Below, piece by piece: positions 56,048 through 64,000 of a stretch of 64,000 nucleotides of DNA (position 1 is its first letter; each line of letters begins with the position of its first letter). The DNA comes from Vibrio sp. 10N.286.49.B1 (lineage in GTDB: Bacteria; Pseudomonadota; Gammaproteobacteria; Enterobacterales; Vibrionaceae), in NCBI RefSeq assembly GCF_002873335.1, contig NZ_MCUW01000027.1, positions 232,459 through 296,458 of the forward strand, written 5' to 3'. The notes below the pieces were generated by a model. The model was not told where the DNA came from. It saw only the letters and a list, made by a program, of their open reading frames with translations, and searched no databases. The position numbers and the translations under genes are program-made.

Positions 56048-56071
56048 GGTCTTCTGGACGTCTATACATCT
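56048..56071. promoter_or_regulatory. MetJ operator, three tandem met boxes
   Basis: The 8-base units are GGTCTTCT, GGACGTCT and ATACATCT, back to back, matching the AGACGTCT met box at 5, 7 and 6 of 8 positions. They end about 22 bases before the metA start (minus strand). MetJ with S-adenosylmethionine should repress metA here. Confidence 0.85.
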
Positions 56072-56218
56072 AAAGTTAACCGAATCTTTTTACCTTGTCG
56101 ACCGTTAATTGTTATTGAATTATCGAAGCGCTTGTCTTATCTGAGTTTTACTCCTGAGCGAGCATTATTCCGGTATACTGGATTCATTGTGACTAAAGCG
56201 GTTGATTATTAGGAAGTT

Positions 56219-56590
56219 GTGTTGAAATTGATATTAATTCGTGGCTTGCCAGGTTCAGGAAAATCCACCTTAGCGAAAAGCTTCGATGCGGTTCATATTG
56301 AAGCCGATATGTTCTTTTTGAACGATAAAGGACAATATCAGTATGATGCCACTTGTATCGAGCAGGCTCACCTGTGGTGCCAAGGTGAAACTGAAAAGCA
56401 GTTGAAACTAGGCAAGGATGTTGTGGTAGCCAACACGTTTGTACGCCGCTGGGAAATGAAGGTTTACCAACAGCTGGCGAAGCGCTACAAGGCAACATTA
56501 GAAGTGAAGGTGTGCAAGGGACAGTATCAGAATATTCATGATGTGAGTGACGCTGTCATTGATAAAATGCGCCGACGTTGGCAAGATTGA
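56219..56590 (+). CDS. Small P-loop kinase-like protein
   Basis: The 123-residue protein starts with a Walker A loop, LIRGLPGSGKSTLAK (residues about 6-20), followed by EADMFF in place of a kinase DxD-type site. A C-terminal helix ends MRRRWQD. It resembles the short AAA_33/zeta-type kinases related to polynucleotide kinase. No partner toxin or antitoxin gene is seen. The start is GTG 56219 or TTG 56222, with AGGA upstream. Substrate unknown. Confidence 0.75.
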   Translation: MLKLILIRGLPGSGKSTLAKSFDAVHIEADMFFLNDKGQYQYDATCIEQAHLWCQGETEKQLKLGKDVVVANTFVRRWEMKVYQQLAKRYKATLEVKVCKGQYQNIHDVSDAVIDKMRRRWQD

Positions 56591-56642
56591 TAAATAGTTG
56601 TTCAGCGACACGCAATTTTTATTTATTAACAGGAACCTGTAC

Positions 56643-57080
56643 ATGGCAAAACGCTCCTCAACGGTTGAAATGACGTCTTATGGTATTTATTCAACTTGGG
56701 ATTCTGGTTCAAAAGAACTTCCTAAAATACAAGAGTTTACTACCACCGTGACCGCTGATGAACATGTTGAATTTGGCTTTACGGTCAACATTAAAAAAGC
56801 AAAGGGCGAACGCATTCAATTTTGTATTTTTCATCCTGGTATTGTGGGTAAGAAGGGACAAATTCTTGACCCGTTTGATGGTGAAGAGCACATCAATAGT
56901 AATGATTGGGATTTTTATTTAGGCGACACCATCCAATTACTACACCCAACCCAAGGGCTTGAAAGTAATTTAGGGGAATGGAGGATGGAAATGACTCTGC
57001 AAGGCAAGATAGTGGCGCAAAAGAAGTTTAAAGTTATCGCAAGGGACGAGGGGCAGTTTTGGAAATATCGCGGCTTCTAA
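56643..57080 (+). CDS. DUF3859 protein
   Basis: The 145-residue protein starts at ATG 56643 (AGGA eight bases upstream), reading MAKRSSTVEMTSYGIYSTWD. It has the DUF3859 features: an N-terminal beta strand run, PGIVGKKGQILDPF in the middle and a GEWRMEMTLQGKIVAQKKF end that looks like an immunoglobulin-type strand pair. Function unknown. Its 3' end overlaps the next gene by 22 bases. Confidence 0.78.
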   Translation: MAKRSSTVEMTSYGIYSTWDSGSKELPKIQEFTTTVTADEHVEFGFTVNIKKAKGERIQFCIFHPGIVGKKGQILDPFDGEEHINSNDWDFYLGDTIQLLHPTQGLESNLGEWRMEMTLQGKIVAQKKFKVIARDEGQFWKYRGF

Positions 57081-57412
57081 TTACGATTAAGCTCAACAGC
57101 TTCGTCCACCGAGTGGAAGATAAACAGCGTTTGCTTCAACTTGCGTCAGAACAACAGTGCCAACTCAAGCGTATTCGTCGGTCTCGACACTGGACTCTTA
57201 CGGGTAACGCTCATTCTCTAACAGAGTTTGCGTTTCAGTCTGGGGTGGGCTGGATTTCAGTTGCGGTCGATAAGGTCCTTGCGGAATACAAGTCGCCAAT
57301 TCAGCAGGTCTTAGAAAAGAACCCAAATGTAACGATTGCTGAGCTGATGAATGAATCTGGATGCACGTTAGTGGAAGCAAGAAAAGCTATCGATGATTTT
57401 GAATTTTTATAG
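57059..57412 (+). CDS. RRF_GI-type small protein (ribosome recycling factor family label)
   Basis: The 117-residue protein starts at TTG 57059 inside the DUF3859 gene, with GAGGGG five bases upstream. NSFVHRVEDKQRLLQLASEQ, LKRIRRSRHWTLTG and the C-terminal IAELMNESGCTLVEARKAIDD match the small Vibrio family listed as RRF_GI. That family name does not prove a role in ribosome recycling; the true Frr protein is larger and unrelated in motif. Overlap suggests translational coupling with DUF3859. Confidence 0.72.
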   Translation: MEISRLLITIKLNSFVHRVEDKQRLLQLASEQQCQLKRIRRSRHWTLTGNAHSLTEFAFQSGVGWISVAVDKVLAEYKSPIQQVLEKNPNVTIAELMNESGCTLVEARKAIDDFEFL

Positions 57413-57500
57413 CGTTGTTAAGTTGGGAGTTTATCTGGTGGATACAATGAACGTATTTCTCTACTTAGACAGTCGCTCATGCTTACCAGAGGTTAAGATA

Positions 57501-57532
57501 GAAAAAAGCCATCGCGTGTCGTCGTGATGGCT
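57501..57532 (-). terminator. Terminator of the M20 peptidase gene
   Basis: AGCCATC and GATGGCT (with three more inner pairs, one G-U) form the stem. On the minus strand TTTTTT follows directly. It lies 28 bases after the peptidase stop. Confidence 0.85.
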
Positions 57533-57560
57533 GTCAGTACCGGTCAAAAATGTACAGACG

Positions 57561-58667
57561 TTACTCTGTAACGTATGTGATCACAAAATCAGTGATTTTC
57601 ACCATATCGGCAATCGCAATGTACTCTTCAGTGGTGTGAACTTTCGCCATCCCAGTTGAAAGGTTGACGGTTGTCAGACCCTTCTTGTTAAAGTTATTCG
57701 CATCGCTTCCACCACCAGTATGTTTCGTCTTAGCCGTAATGTTATTTTTAGCAAATGCGGCTTTAACATGCTGAACATGAGGGTTATCTTCTGCGATCAC
57801 GAACGCATCGTAAGCTCGGGTTGATGTTACTTCGATTGACGCACCAAATTTAGCCGCAGAGGCTTGGAACGTTTGAACCATATGGTCGACTTGTGCGGTG
57901 AGTTTTTCACTGTTTAACGAGCGAGCTTCTGCAACGACAGTCATCTCAGGCATGACGATATTGGTTGCCTGCCCACCATTTACCATGCCAATGTTTGCTG
58001 TTGTTTCTTCGTCGATACGGAGAAGTTTCATGTTAGAAATCGCGTCCGCTGCAACACTCGCAGCGCTAATGCCTTCTTCTGGTGCTAAGCCAGCATGGGC
58101 TGGACGCCCTGTGATTTTCGCGATGATCTTTTGTTGACCCGGCGCCCCAGTCACGATGGTGCCAATAGGACCACCAGTATCAAGAACGATAGCTTTGTCA
58201 GATTGAATAAATGACATATCGAAATATTCAGAGCCGAACAAACCGCCTTCTTCATGCACGGTAAACGCGACTTCGATGGTCTTATGCGCGATGTTTTGTT
58301 CCTTTAAACAACGAACCGCTTCGATCACTGCCGCAATACCGGATTTGTCGTCGCCACCGAGGATCGTATTGCCTTTAGAGCGAATGATGCCATCTTCAAT
58401 AATGGGCTCGATACCGATACCTGGCGTGACCGTATCCATATGGGCACTGAATACAATGCTTCCATCTAACGTGCCGTCTAAGCGGCCATAAACGTTAAAA
58501 CCATTGGTGTATTGCTCTGGCACAGGCAGTTTACTTACTGTAAACCCAAGCTCACCAAGTTGCTCAGATATTGCTTCTGCAATGGCTTTTTCGTTACCAG
58601 ATTCGCTGTCGATTTTGATGAGATCAAAGAAATGGTTGACCAAACGGTCCGTATTTACATGGGTCAT
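57561..58667 (-). CDS. M20 family metallopeptidase, PepT-like
   Basis: The 368-residue enzyme has the two-zinc aminopeptidase site of the M20 group: SAHMDTV, GGDDKSGIAA, HEEGGLFGS (catalytic Glu-Glu) and AKVHTTEEY near the C terminus. A dimerisation domain sits in the middle (ITGRPAHAGLAPEEG). It should cut small peptides, like tripeptidase T. I chose ATG 58667 (GAAG upstream) over ATG 58682. Confidence 0.88.
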   Translation of the reverse strand: MTHVNTDRLVNHFFDLIKIDSESGNEKAIAEAISEQLGELGFTVSKLPVPEQYTNGFNVYGRLDGTLDGSIVFSAHMDTVTPGIGIEPIIEDGIIRSKGNTILGGDDKSGIAAVIEAVRCLKEQNIAHKTIEVAFTVHEEGGLFGSEYFDMSFIQSDKAIVLDTGGPIGTIVTGAPGQQKIIAKITGRPAHAGLAPEEGISAASVAADAISNMKLLRIDEETTANIGMVNGGQATNIVMPEMTVVAEARSLNSEKLTAQVDHMVQTFQASAAKFGASIEVTSTRAYDAFVIAEDNPHVQHVKAAFAKNNITAKTKHTGGGSDANNFNKKGLTTVNLSTGMAKVHTTEEYIAIADMVKITDFVITYVTE

Positions 58668-58763
58668 AGGATTACTTCGCATTGAGAACAGGGAGGATTA
58701 CTTTACACCCTATCTTTACGTGCTAGACCTGAGGTAAATCAAATAAAGCACGGCAATGTTGTT

Positions 58764-59714
58764 TTATCGGTCGAGTTTTGTTCGATTATGGTTGGAAAAT
58801 TGGTAACAGGCTATCATCGTAGCGCAAACAATCAGTAGACTTCCAGCCCACTGCAATGGCAGTAACGTCTCATGAAGAAAGATGATAGAAAAAAGCAAAC
58901 CAAATAAAGGTTCCGTCCCCATCAATAAGGATGCATGGCTTGCATCGAGTGATTTGACCGAATGATTTTGAAGAATAAAAGCCAGCAATGTACAGCCAAG
59001 AGCAAGATAAATAATGCTCAAATAATCTTGGGTGGAAGCAAACTTAAGTGTATGAATGAGGGAAGGGTGGCTGGCATCCTGGATCACTAGAATCAAGGAA
59101 ACCGTGGTAACGATGGAAAGTTGAATAAACGTCACAACATCGGTTTGTAGTTCATAGGTGCTAAATGCTTTTCGACAACTCACGACCATAACAGCACGAA
59201 GTATCGCTGCGAGCAAAATTAATAGGGTGCCAGAAGAGAAGTTGATGTTTAGAGAATGCTCGCCTGTTATTAAGATAACCCCGATGACACTGCCTAAACC
59301 ATATATCCACAGCAACGGAGGAAGCACAGCTTTAAGCCAGATGCGCTCTAGAATGGGGGTAAATAATACGCACAAGCTGATCAACACGGCAACTTGATTT
59401 GCGTGTGAGCTCATTAGTGCCCGGGTTTCTGCCATAAAAATGCCAGTAAGGATGACACCAGTACTTACGCCGACGATTACATAGGGTTGTGGCGAATGTA
59501 AAAAAACGAGGTAAGAGCGGTTCTTTACTATGAGTATGCCCAGAGCGACGAAGGCAATCACAAATCTTAAAAAGAGTATTTGTTGAACAGAAAAGTGCAT
59601 AAGTAACGGTTTAGAAACACCGTAGCTAGTACCCCATAAAATTGAAACGACAAGTAGTCCCCAAATTGCGTTGAGTGACGCTGCGTTTGATGCATATCTA
59701 AGGTTTATTAGCAT
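58764..59714 (-). CDS. EamA/DMT family transporter
   Basis: The 316-residue protein has ten membrane helices in two EamA repeats, beginning LNAIWGLLVVSILWGTSYGVSKPLLMHFS (residues 14-42) and closing with the second copy around SHASLLMGTEPLFGLLFSII. Such proteins export or import amino acids, nucleotide sugars or other metabolites. A LysR gene is divergent across 94 bases and probably controls it. Confidence 0.87.
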   Translation of the reverse strand: MLINLRYASNAASLNAIWGLLVVSILWGTSYGVSKPLLMHFSVQQILFLRFVIAFVALGILIVKNRSYLVFLHSPQPYVIVGVSTGVILTGIFMAETRALMSSHANQVAVLISLCVLFTPILERIWLKAVLPPLLWIYGLGSVIGVILITGEHSLNINFSSGTLLILLAAILRAVMVVSCRKAFSTYELQTDVVTFIQLSIVTTVSLILVIQDASHPSLIHTLKFASTQDYLSIIYLALGCTLLAFILQNHSVKSLDASHASLLMGTEPLFGLLFSIIFLHETLLPLQWAGSLLIVCATMIACYQFSNHNRTKLDR

Positions 59715-59808
59715 TTAATTTATAGCTCTATCGTGAATATGTTGAATCTTATGCTAACTTATGAAAGCAATATGATAATACACATGGCAAGCAAAGGACT
59801 GATGACTT

Positions 59809-60729
59809 GTGGACACGAATAAATTGATGGGATTGTTGCCCGATATTGCAGCCTTTGTGGTTGTAGTGGATGCCGGTAGTTTTACCGCTGCCTCACAACG
59901 TCTTGGCGTGACACCGTCTGGAGTAAGCCGCCAGGTAAGTCGCTTAGAGTTAGCGCTCTCGACCGATTTGCTTGAGCGAACAACTCGTAGACAAGTGATG
60001 ACGGATGCGGGGAAAGCCGTTTACGAGTTTGGTAAGAAAATTATGGAAGCGGCGACGGACATCGCTGCCATAACGAGTATTGACAACGATAATGCAGCTG
60101 GAGAGCTTAGAATCGCGGCGCCAAAAGCGTTCAGTCGACATATTTTAGAACCTATGCTGTTGTCATTTTTACAGCTGCACCCGAAAATAAAACTAAGGCT
60201 GTTCGTCAGTGACGATTTTATCGACCCGTTTGGTCATAACCTAGATATTGTGTTTGAGTTAACTCATACGCCTAGAGAGAATTTGGTTGCGAAGAATTTG
60301 GGCAATATAAAAACGGTGCTTTGTGCGAGCAAAGCTTATTTGCAGAAAAATGGAATCCCGTTTGAGCCAAACCAACTCGTTCAACATCAGTGTTTATTCC
60401 TCAATGAAACACCTAATGACAATCAATGGTTGTTTACTCGAGAGCATGAGAGCATCAAGGTACAAGTAGATGGGCGATATAGCGTCAACCATTCAGAAAT
60501 GAGGTTGAACGCCGTTAAAAAAGACTTGGGTATTGGTGTTTTTCCAGAATTTGTTGTCCAAGAGGCATTACTCATGGGAGAAGTCTTGCCAGTATTGCCT
60601 GATTGGAATGTGAATTCGCGTTATCAGGGGATGGTTGTCATGCAGTTCCCTCAATCCAAATATATGCCTCTTCGTAGAAGAGTCTTTATCGACTATATAG
60701 CAACCGCGATGAAGCCGTCGTCCCGGTAG
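59809..60729 (+). CDS. LysR-family transcriptional regulator
   Basis: The 306-residue protein has a helix-turn-helix at residues about 12-70 (GSFTAASQRLGVTPSGVSRQV, then LERTTRRQ) and an effector domain after residue 95. The start is GTG 59809 with AAGGA upstream; ATG 59827 is possible. It is divergent from the DMT transporter gene, the usual arrangement for a regulator and its target. Confidence 0.88.
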   Translation: MDTNKLMGLLPDIAAFVVVVDAGSFTAASQRLGVTPSGVSRQVSRLELALSTDLLERTTRRQVMTDAGKAVYEFGKKIMEAATDIAAITSIDNDNAAGELRIAAPKAFSRHILEPMLLSFLQLHPKIKLRLFVSDDFIDPFGHNLDIVFELTHTPRENLVAKNLGNIKTVLCASKAYLQKNGIPFEPNQLVQHQCLFLNETPNDNQWLFTREHESIKVQVDGRYSVNHSEMRLNAVKKDLGIGVFPEFVVQEALLMGEVLPVLPDWNVNSRYQGMVVMQFPQSKYMPLRRRVFIDYIATAMKPSSR

Positions 60730-60808
60730 TCCTAGAAAGTACCGTTACTGTAAAACTTCACTTCAAGATCACGCACTCTCTATCTTAATACCTCTGTTTC
60801 TGTCTCTG

Positions 60809-61522
60809 TTATTGAGCACTAAAACGTTGAGGAAAATCACTAAAGATGCCATCGACAAGTTGCAGATGTTTAAAAGATTTGGGGTTATTGACGGTATAAC
60901 ACCAAATCGAGACGTTTCGTGTCTTTAAAGAGCGAATGTGTTTCTGTGTCAACCAACGATAGCTTAGGTGGCAGCTAAATGCATCGATACTGTCGATCAG
61001 CCATAGTAGCTTGTTGTTGAGTCTATTACCTAAGACGCCAAGTCTCACATCCAAATTAGCGGCGTAGAGTTCTTGCATAACCTCGGCACTAAAGCTTGAA
61101 ATAAGGAGCTGTGAGCGATCGATAAGACTTGAGTCAATGGCAGATTTCACTAAAGAGACGACGTGTTTGGCATCGTGTCTATCAATCTTAATCTCCAAGT
61201 TAATGGCTAGCTGATTTTCGTGACAATAAGACAATAATGTTTCTAGCGTTAAGATGGGCTCTGATTTGAATTGAGCGGCTTTCCAAGCACCAAAGTCCAG
61301 TTGCTGCAGCTGTGATAAAGTCAGTTCATCGACTCGACCACTCCCATTACTGCAGCGGTCTACGGTATGGTCATGACAAATTACCAATGCATTGTCTAGG
61401 CTTGGTTGTACATCGACTTCTACCCATTTAACGCCAAGACGCTGTGCTTCTTTAATGCTTGCTAACGTGTTTTCTGGATGGGTACCTGCAACTCCTCGGT
61501 GTCCAGCAATGATGGCGCTCAT
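60809..61522 (-). CDS. Glycerophosphodiester phosphodiesterase (UgpQ-like)
   Basis: The 237-residue cytoplasmic-type enzyme has no signal peptide. Active site segments are AGHRGVAGTHPENTLAS, EVDVQPSLDNALVICHDHTVDR and NLEIKI. It releases glycerol 3-phosphate from deacylated phospholipids. Its size fits UgpQ and not the larger periplasmic GlpQ. It stands alone. Confidence 0.9.
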   Translation of the reverse strand: MSAIIAGHRGVAGTHPENTLASIKEAQRLGVKWVEVDVQPSLDNALVICHDHTVDRCSNGSGRVDELTLSQLQQLDFGAWKAAQFKSEPILTLETLLSYCHENQLAINLEIKIDRHDAKHVVSLVKSAIDSSLIDRSQLLISSFSAEVMQELYAANLDVRLGVLGNRLNNKLLWLIDSIDAFSCHLSYRWLTQKHIRSLKTRNVSIWCYTVNNPKSFKHLQLVDGIFSDFPQRFSAQ

Positions 61523-61714
61523 AGTTTGATTCCTATTGAATTGTGCTCTGGTTAACGACCAAACGACGATTTATTTTATTATCGAGACAACGAGACGACA
61601 ATGAATTATTGCTTTAAAAAGCGATAAGCGTGAAGTAAACATTAATAAATGAATGTTGCACAATTGTAAGTATGCGTTTATCTTGATTGGGTGATTAGAC
61701 CAGTTGGTAAGTTA

Positions 61715-62470
61715 ATGAAAATACATCATATAAAAGGGTATATCCAACAGATTTATCTGGTTGAGTATCCAGATAAGTTATTGCTACTCGATGGCGCCAG
61801 CCGGGCTGACGTCACTCTTATATGTGATTATATTACTCAAGAGCTGGGCCGTTCCGTCTCGGATCTTAAGGTAGTCGTTGTGACGCACATGCACCCTGAC
61901 CATGCTGGTGCTGCAAATCATCTAAGAAAAGTATCGGGTTGTGATATCGTTTCATCTCTAGAGAGCAAGCAATGGTATCAAGGCGTTGATGGTTTTTTTA
62001 TGCATCTAAGTGATCTTCTGTTGGCGTGGTGGATGGCCAGTCGTATGGGTAGACCGCGTAAAAACTTGTGGTATCAAAAAACACTTTCCCCTCAGTTTGG
62101 CGTAAGCGACGGCGATCAGCTTCCGCATTTTCCCGATTGGCAAGTATTGGCGACGCCCGGCCATACCGACCGAGATATTTCGGTTTATCATAAAGAACAA
62201 GCGGTTGTTTATGTGGCTGATCTCATGGTTCAGGTAAAAAAGCACCTCGTTGCACCGTTTCCAGTGTTCCATCCCAATCAATACCGTGTGTCAGTCGAAA
62301 AAGTGTATAACCTGCATGCCAAACAGGTATTGTTAGCCCATCGAAGTGCCGTTCAGTTTGATCGCGAGGCGCGGGACCATCTATTAGAAACCGCACCTCG
62401 AAAGCCTGTGACTCATTGGCGTGTGGTGAAAATCAAAACAAAGAAGTTCATCCTGTCTTTAGTGAAATAA
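61715..62470 (+). CDS. MBL-fold metallohydrolase
   Basis: The 251-residue protein starts at ATG 61715; a GTG at 61691 has no ribosome binding site. The metal site is THMHPDHAG (H-x-H-x-D-H), with the further His in TPGHTDRD and the Asp in VADLM. A hydrophobic stretch near 95-115 may be a lid. Substrate unknown; glyoxalase II-like and quorum-lactonase-like uses are possible. It is convergent with the lipocalin gene, one base apart. Confidence 0.85.
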   Translation: MKIHHIKGYIQQIYLVEYPDKLLLLDGASRADVTLICDYITQELGRSVSDLKVVVVTHMHPDHAGAANHLRKVSGCDIVSSLESKQWYQGVDGFFMHLSDLLLAWWMASRMGRPRKNLWYQKTLSPQFGVSDGDQLPHFPDWQVLATPGHTDRDISVYHKEQAVVYVADLMVQVKKHLVAPFPVFHPNQYRVSVEKVYNLHAKQVLLAHRSAVQFDREARDHLLETAPRKPVTHWRVVKIKTKKFILSLVK

Positions 62471-62471
62471 G

Positions 62472-63005
62472 TTACTTCGCTTTGTCTTGATTTGGGAAAA
62501 TAAGTGAATTGGTGTCAAACCCCGCTTTTTGTGCAATGTTGATGTATTGATCAAGTTGGCTTTTCGGAAGCGTGGGCGTACGGGATAGAATCCAAAAATA
62601 ATCAGAGTTGTAACCACTCACCAAGGCAACGGAATAATCTTGTTCAAGATAGTAGACCACATAGCTTCCGTAGAACGGCCCAAAAAACGATACTTTAAGG
62701 TGGGCAATGTCCGGTGTTTGAACAAATTTAGCCTTACCTTCCGCTTCCGACCACTCTTTATCTTCGATATCCCAGCCTCTATTGAGGACTTTCACGGAAC
62801 CGTCTTCATTAATTGAGTATGAAGCTGAAACGTTATCTAAGCCTCGTTCAAAACTATGATCCAGACGAGCGATTTCGTACCAGGTCCCTAGGTATCGGTC
62901 GAGGTTGAATTCGTTCACCGGTTTCACCGTTTCCGGCATCCCCGTACAACCTGCAAGTAAACCGATAAACAAAAATGCGGCCATTTTCCGTAAATACATA
63001 ATCAT
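62472..63005 (-). CDS. blc: Outer membrane lipocalin lipoprotein Blc
   Basis: The 177-residue lipoprotein has a signal ending LLAGC (Cys20) and the lipocalin G-x-W motif in LDRYLGTWYEIARLDHSFERGL (residues about 35-56; core GTWYEIARLDHSFERG). A later strand pair holds YFWILSRTPTLP. Blc proteins bind lysophospholipids at the outer membrane. AGGA lies seven bases before ATG 63005. Confidence 0.92.
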   Translation of the reverse strand: MIMYLRKMAAFLFIGLLAGCTGMPETVKPVNEFNLDRYLGTWYEIARLDHSFERGLDNVSASYSINEDGSVKVLNRGWDIEDKEWSEAEGKAKFVQTPDIAHLKVSFFGPFYGSYVVYYLEQDYSVALVSGYNSDYFWILSRTPTLPKSQLDQYINIAQKAGFDTNSLIFPNQDKAK

Positions 63006-63160
63006 TTTAACGTCCTGTTATTGATATTTTCTTTAATTATAAACGCTTATGTACGTTATCAAAGCTTAAGAGTGACAAATATTGCATAAATATCGCATTG
63101 CGAATATTCTCATTGTGTCTATTGAAGAGATGAATTGGCGGAAAAGGTAGTGGGTATACA

Positions 63161-63826
63161 ATGATTGAAATATTTCTCGTCCTTGCCATGTTGGTAGGTT
63201 TGTTTTTTGTCGCTCAAAAGTACTTTGTGAAGCAAGAAGACACCAAAACCTATCGTTATAAATCGAAAGGCCCCGTTCTTTCCGCGCCGCAGACGGCATT
63301 TTATAATGCGTTGCGAGAGGCGGTGGGCGAGCATGGACTCATACTGACGAAAGTTAACCTATCGAATGTTGTTGTTCCAACACAAACGGCTAATAAGAAG
63401 CAGTGGTTCATCGCAAACAACGTGATCGCAAAAAGTTACTTTGATTTTGTTGTCTGCGATCCAAGGACATTGCAACCTCGCGTTGTTATTGAGTATGACG
63501 ATGGACAAAAACTGCATAAGGGTAAAATTGAAAGGCAGAAGCTGATCATGCAAGTTTGCAAGTCGGCAGAGCTTCCATTAATTGGTGCGAGCGTTAAATT
63601 GAGTTACCAAGTCAGTAAGCTTCGGCGTCTCATTGGGGCTCACATTGATCTTATCGAACCTGAGAAAGAAATCCGTTTTTGCAAACGATGTGGCAGCCCT
63701 ATGAACATAAAAACAGCAACGCAAGGGAATTTTAAAGGACGACGCTTTTTTACCTGTAGCCGACAACCGTTATGCCAGTACACAGAGAACTACAATGTTG
63801 TATTTGAAGATGACGTCGCGGATTAG
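63161..63826 (+). CDS. DUF2726 protein with C-terminal topoisomerase-type zinc finger
   Basis: The 221-residue protein has one N-terminal membrane helix (about 3-20) and a DUF2726 domain (about 42-165) with KSYFDFVVCD, EYDDGQK and LIGASVKL, a nuclease-like fold. A four-cysteine finger closes it: CKRCGSPM, then FFTCSRQPLCQYT. This finger is shared with topoisomerase I. The DUF2726 fold is related to restriction endonuclease-like proteins, but no activity is proven. Confidence 0.83.
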   Translation: MIEIFLVLAMLVGLFFVAQKYFVKQEDTKTYRYKSKGPVLSAPQTAFYNALREAVGEHGLILTKVNLSNVVVPTQTANKKQWFIANNVIAKSYFDFVVCDPRTLQPRVVIEYDDGQKLHKGKIERQKLIMQVCKSAELPLIGASVKLSYQVSKLRRLIGAHIDLIEPEKEIRFCKRCGSPMNIKTATQGNFKGRRFFTCSRQPLCQYTENYNVVFEDDVAD

Positions 63827-64000
63827 TTTTCTTCGTAAGGAAATGAAAATTAGTCGTTTATTTGCAGATAAAAGCACAAAAACAGACCGAACTGGTGATA
63901 TAAGCGACAAACGATATCAAAAACACAAAAATGTGCTTGCACAGCCCAATATCTCTCGTTAATATCTCCCTCGTTCTAAAGAACAACGCCCGCTTAGCTC
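63827..64000. other. Final 174 bases, no supported gene
   Basis: AT-rich sequence after the last gene. A 39-codon frame starts at 63843, but its AAGGA lies too close to the ATG to be a normal binding site. I do not call it. Confidence 0.4.

Noticed and set aside
63843..63962. A 39-codon frame starting ATGAAAATTAG at the window end
   Set aside because: The AAGGA is only about one base before the ATG, the product is low complexity and there is no supporting context.
1..64000. Prophage, integron, CRISPR or defence island
   Set aside because: No integrase, transposase, phage structural genes, regularly spaced repeats or restriction genes were seen; the window reads as ordinary chromosome.

Overview
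The window looks like chromosomal DNA of a Vibrio or close relative (Vibrionaceae). The evidence is the mix of genes: a tryptophanase operon with a TnaC-type leader peptide, a Fur-boxed siderophore-interacting reductase, NhaA, MetA behind MetJ boxes, an RRF_GI-type small protein, DUF3581 and DUF3859 proteins, a Blc-type lipocalin and a complete tad (Flp pilus) locus. No rRNA, tRNA, insertion sequence, prophage or CRISPR array was seen, and there is no obvious sign of a recently acquired island.

Layout. 1-3963: a truncated DUF3581 gene, an MFS transporter, a DUF333 lipoprotein and a lipoprotein alpha/beta hydrolase. 4134-7769: the tryptophan catabolic unit tnaC-tnaA-tnaB, followed by a RidA enamine/imine deaminase. 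7917-12357: a 73-aa unknown, an unusual arginase-family hydrolase, a Fur-controlled ferric-siderophore reductase and a long form of glyceraldehyde-3-phosphate dehydrogenase. 12474-17600 (minus strand): a GH13 amylase lipoprotein, gamma-glutamyltransferase and a LysR regulator. 18084-29789: the tad locus, flp, cpaA, rcpC, rcpA, a lipoprotein, tadZ, tadA, tadB, tadC, tadD, tadE, tadF, tadG and an OmpA-like gene, tightly packed with many start/stop overlaps. A separate exported coiled-coil protein of 488 aa follows it (30028-31494).

31739-36501 (minus): a TolC/HlyD/two-permease export operon that has no ATPase gene. 36632-39516: a 79-aa small protein divergent from a CitA/DcuS-type two-component system. 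39531-44533: two GNAT acetyltransferases, DUF1275 and DUF2157 membrane proteins and an NAD(P)-binding/DUF2867 protein. 44805-49026: an AttE-AttFG-AttH-type ABC system. 49345-54941: nhaA, a YgjP-like metallopeptidase, rlmF, a PilW-like TPR lipoprotein and fadD. 55085-57412: metA with its MetJ operator, then a small P-loop kinase, DUF3859 and RRF_GI-like cluster. 57561-63826: an M20 peptidase, a DMT exporter with a divergent LysR gene, a glycerophosphodiesterase, an MBL-fold hydrolase, a lipocalin and a DUF2726/zinc-finger protein.

How it fits together. The best supported units are tryptophan degradation under predicted TnaC control, the Flp pilus machine, and methionine and iron regulons with visible operators. 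No clearly new multi-gene system could be proved from sequence alone. The strongest leads are the divergent arginase-family enzyme, the Lcl/DUF1566-like exported protein beside the tad locus, the large Cys/Asp-rich insertion in TadG, the ATPase-less export operon, and a set of unusually long perfect hairpins between genes (tnaB-ridA, lysR-ggt, flp-cpaA). Function calls rest on recognised motifs and remembered family features; no database search was run.
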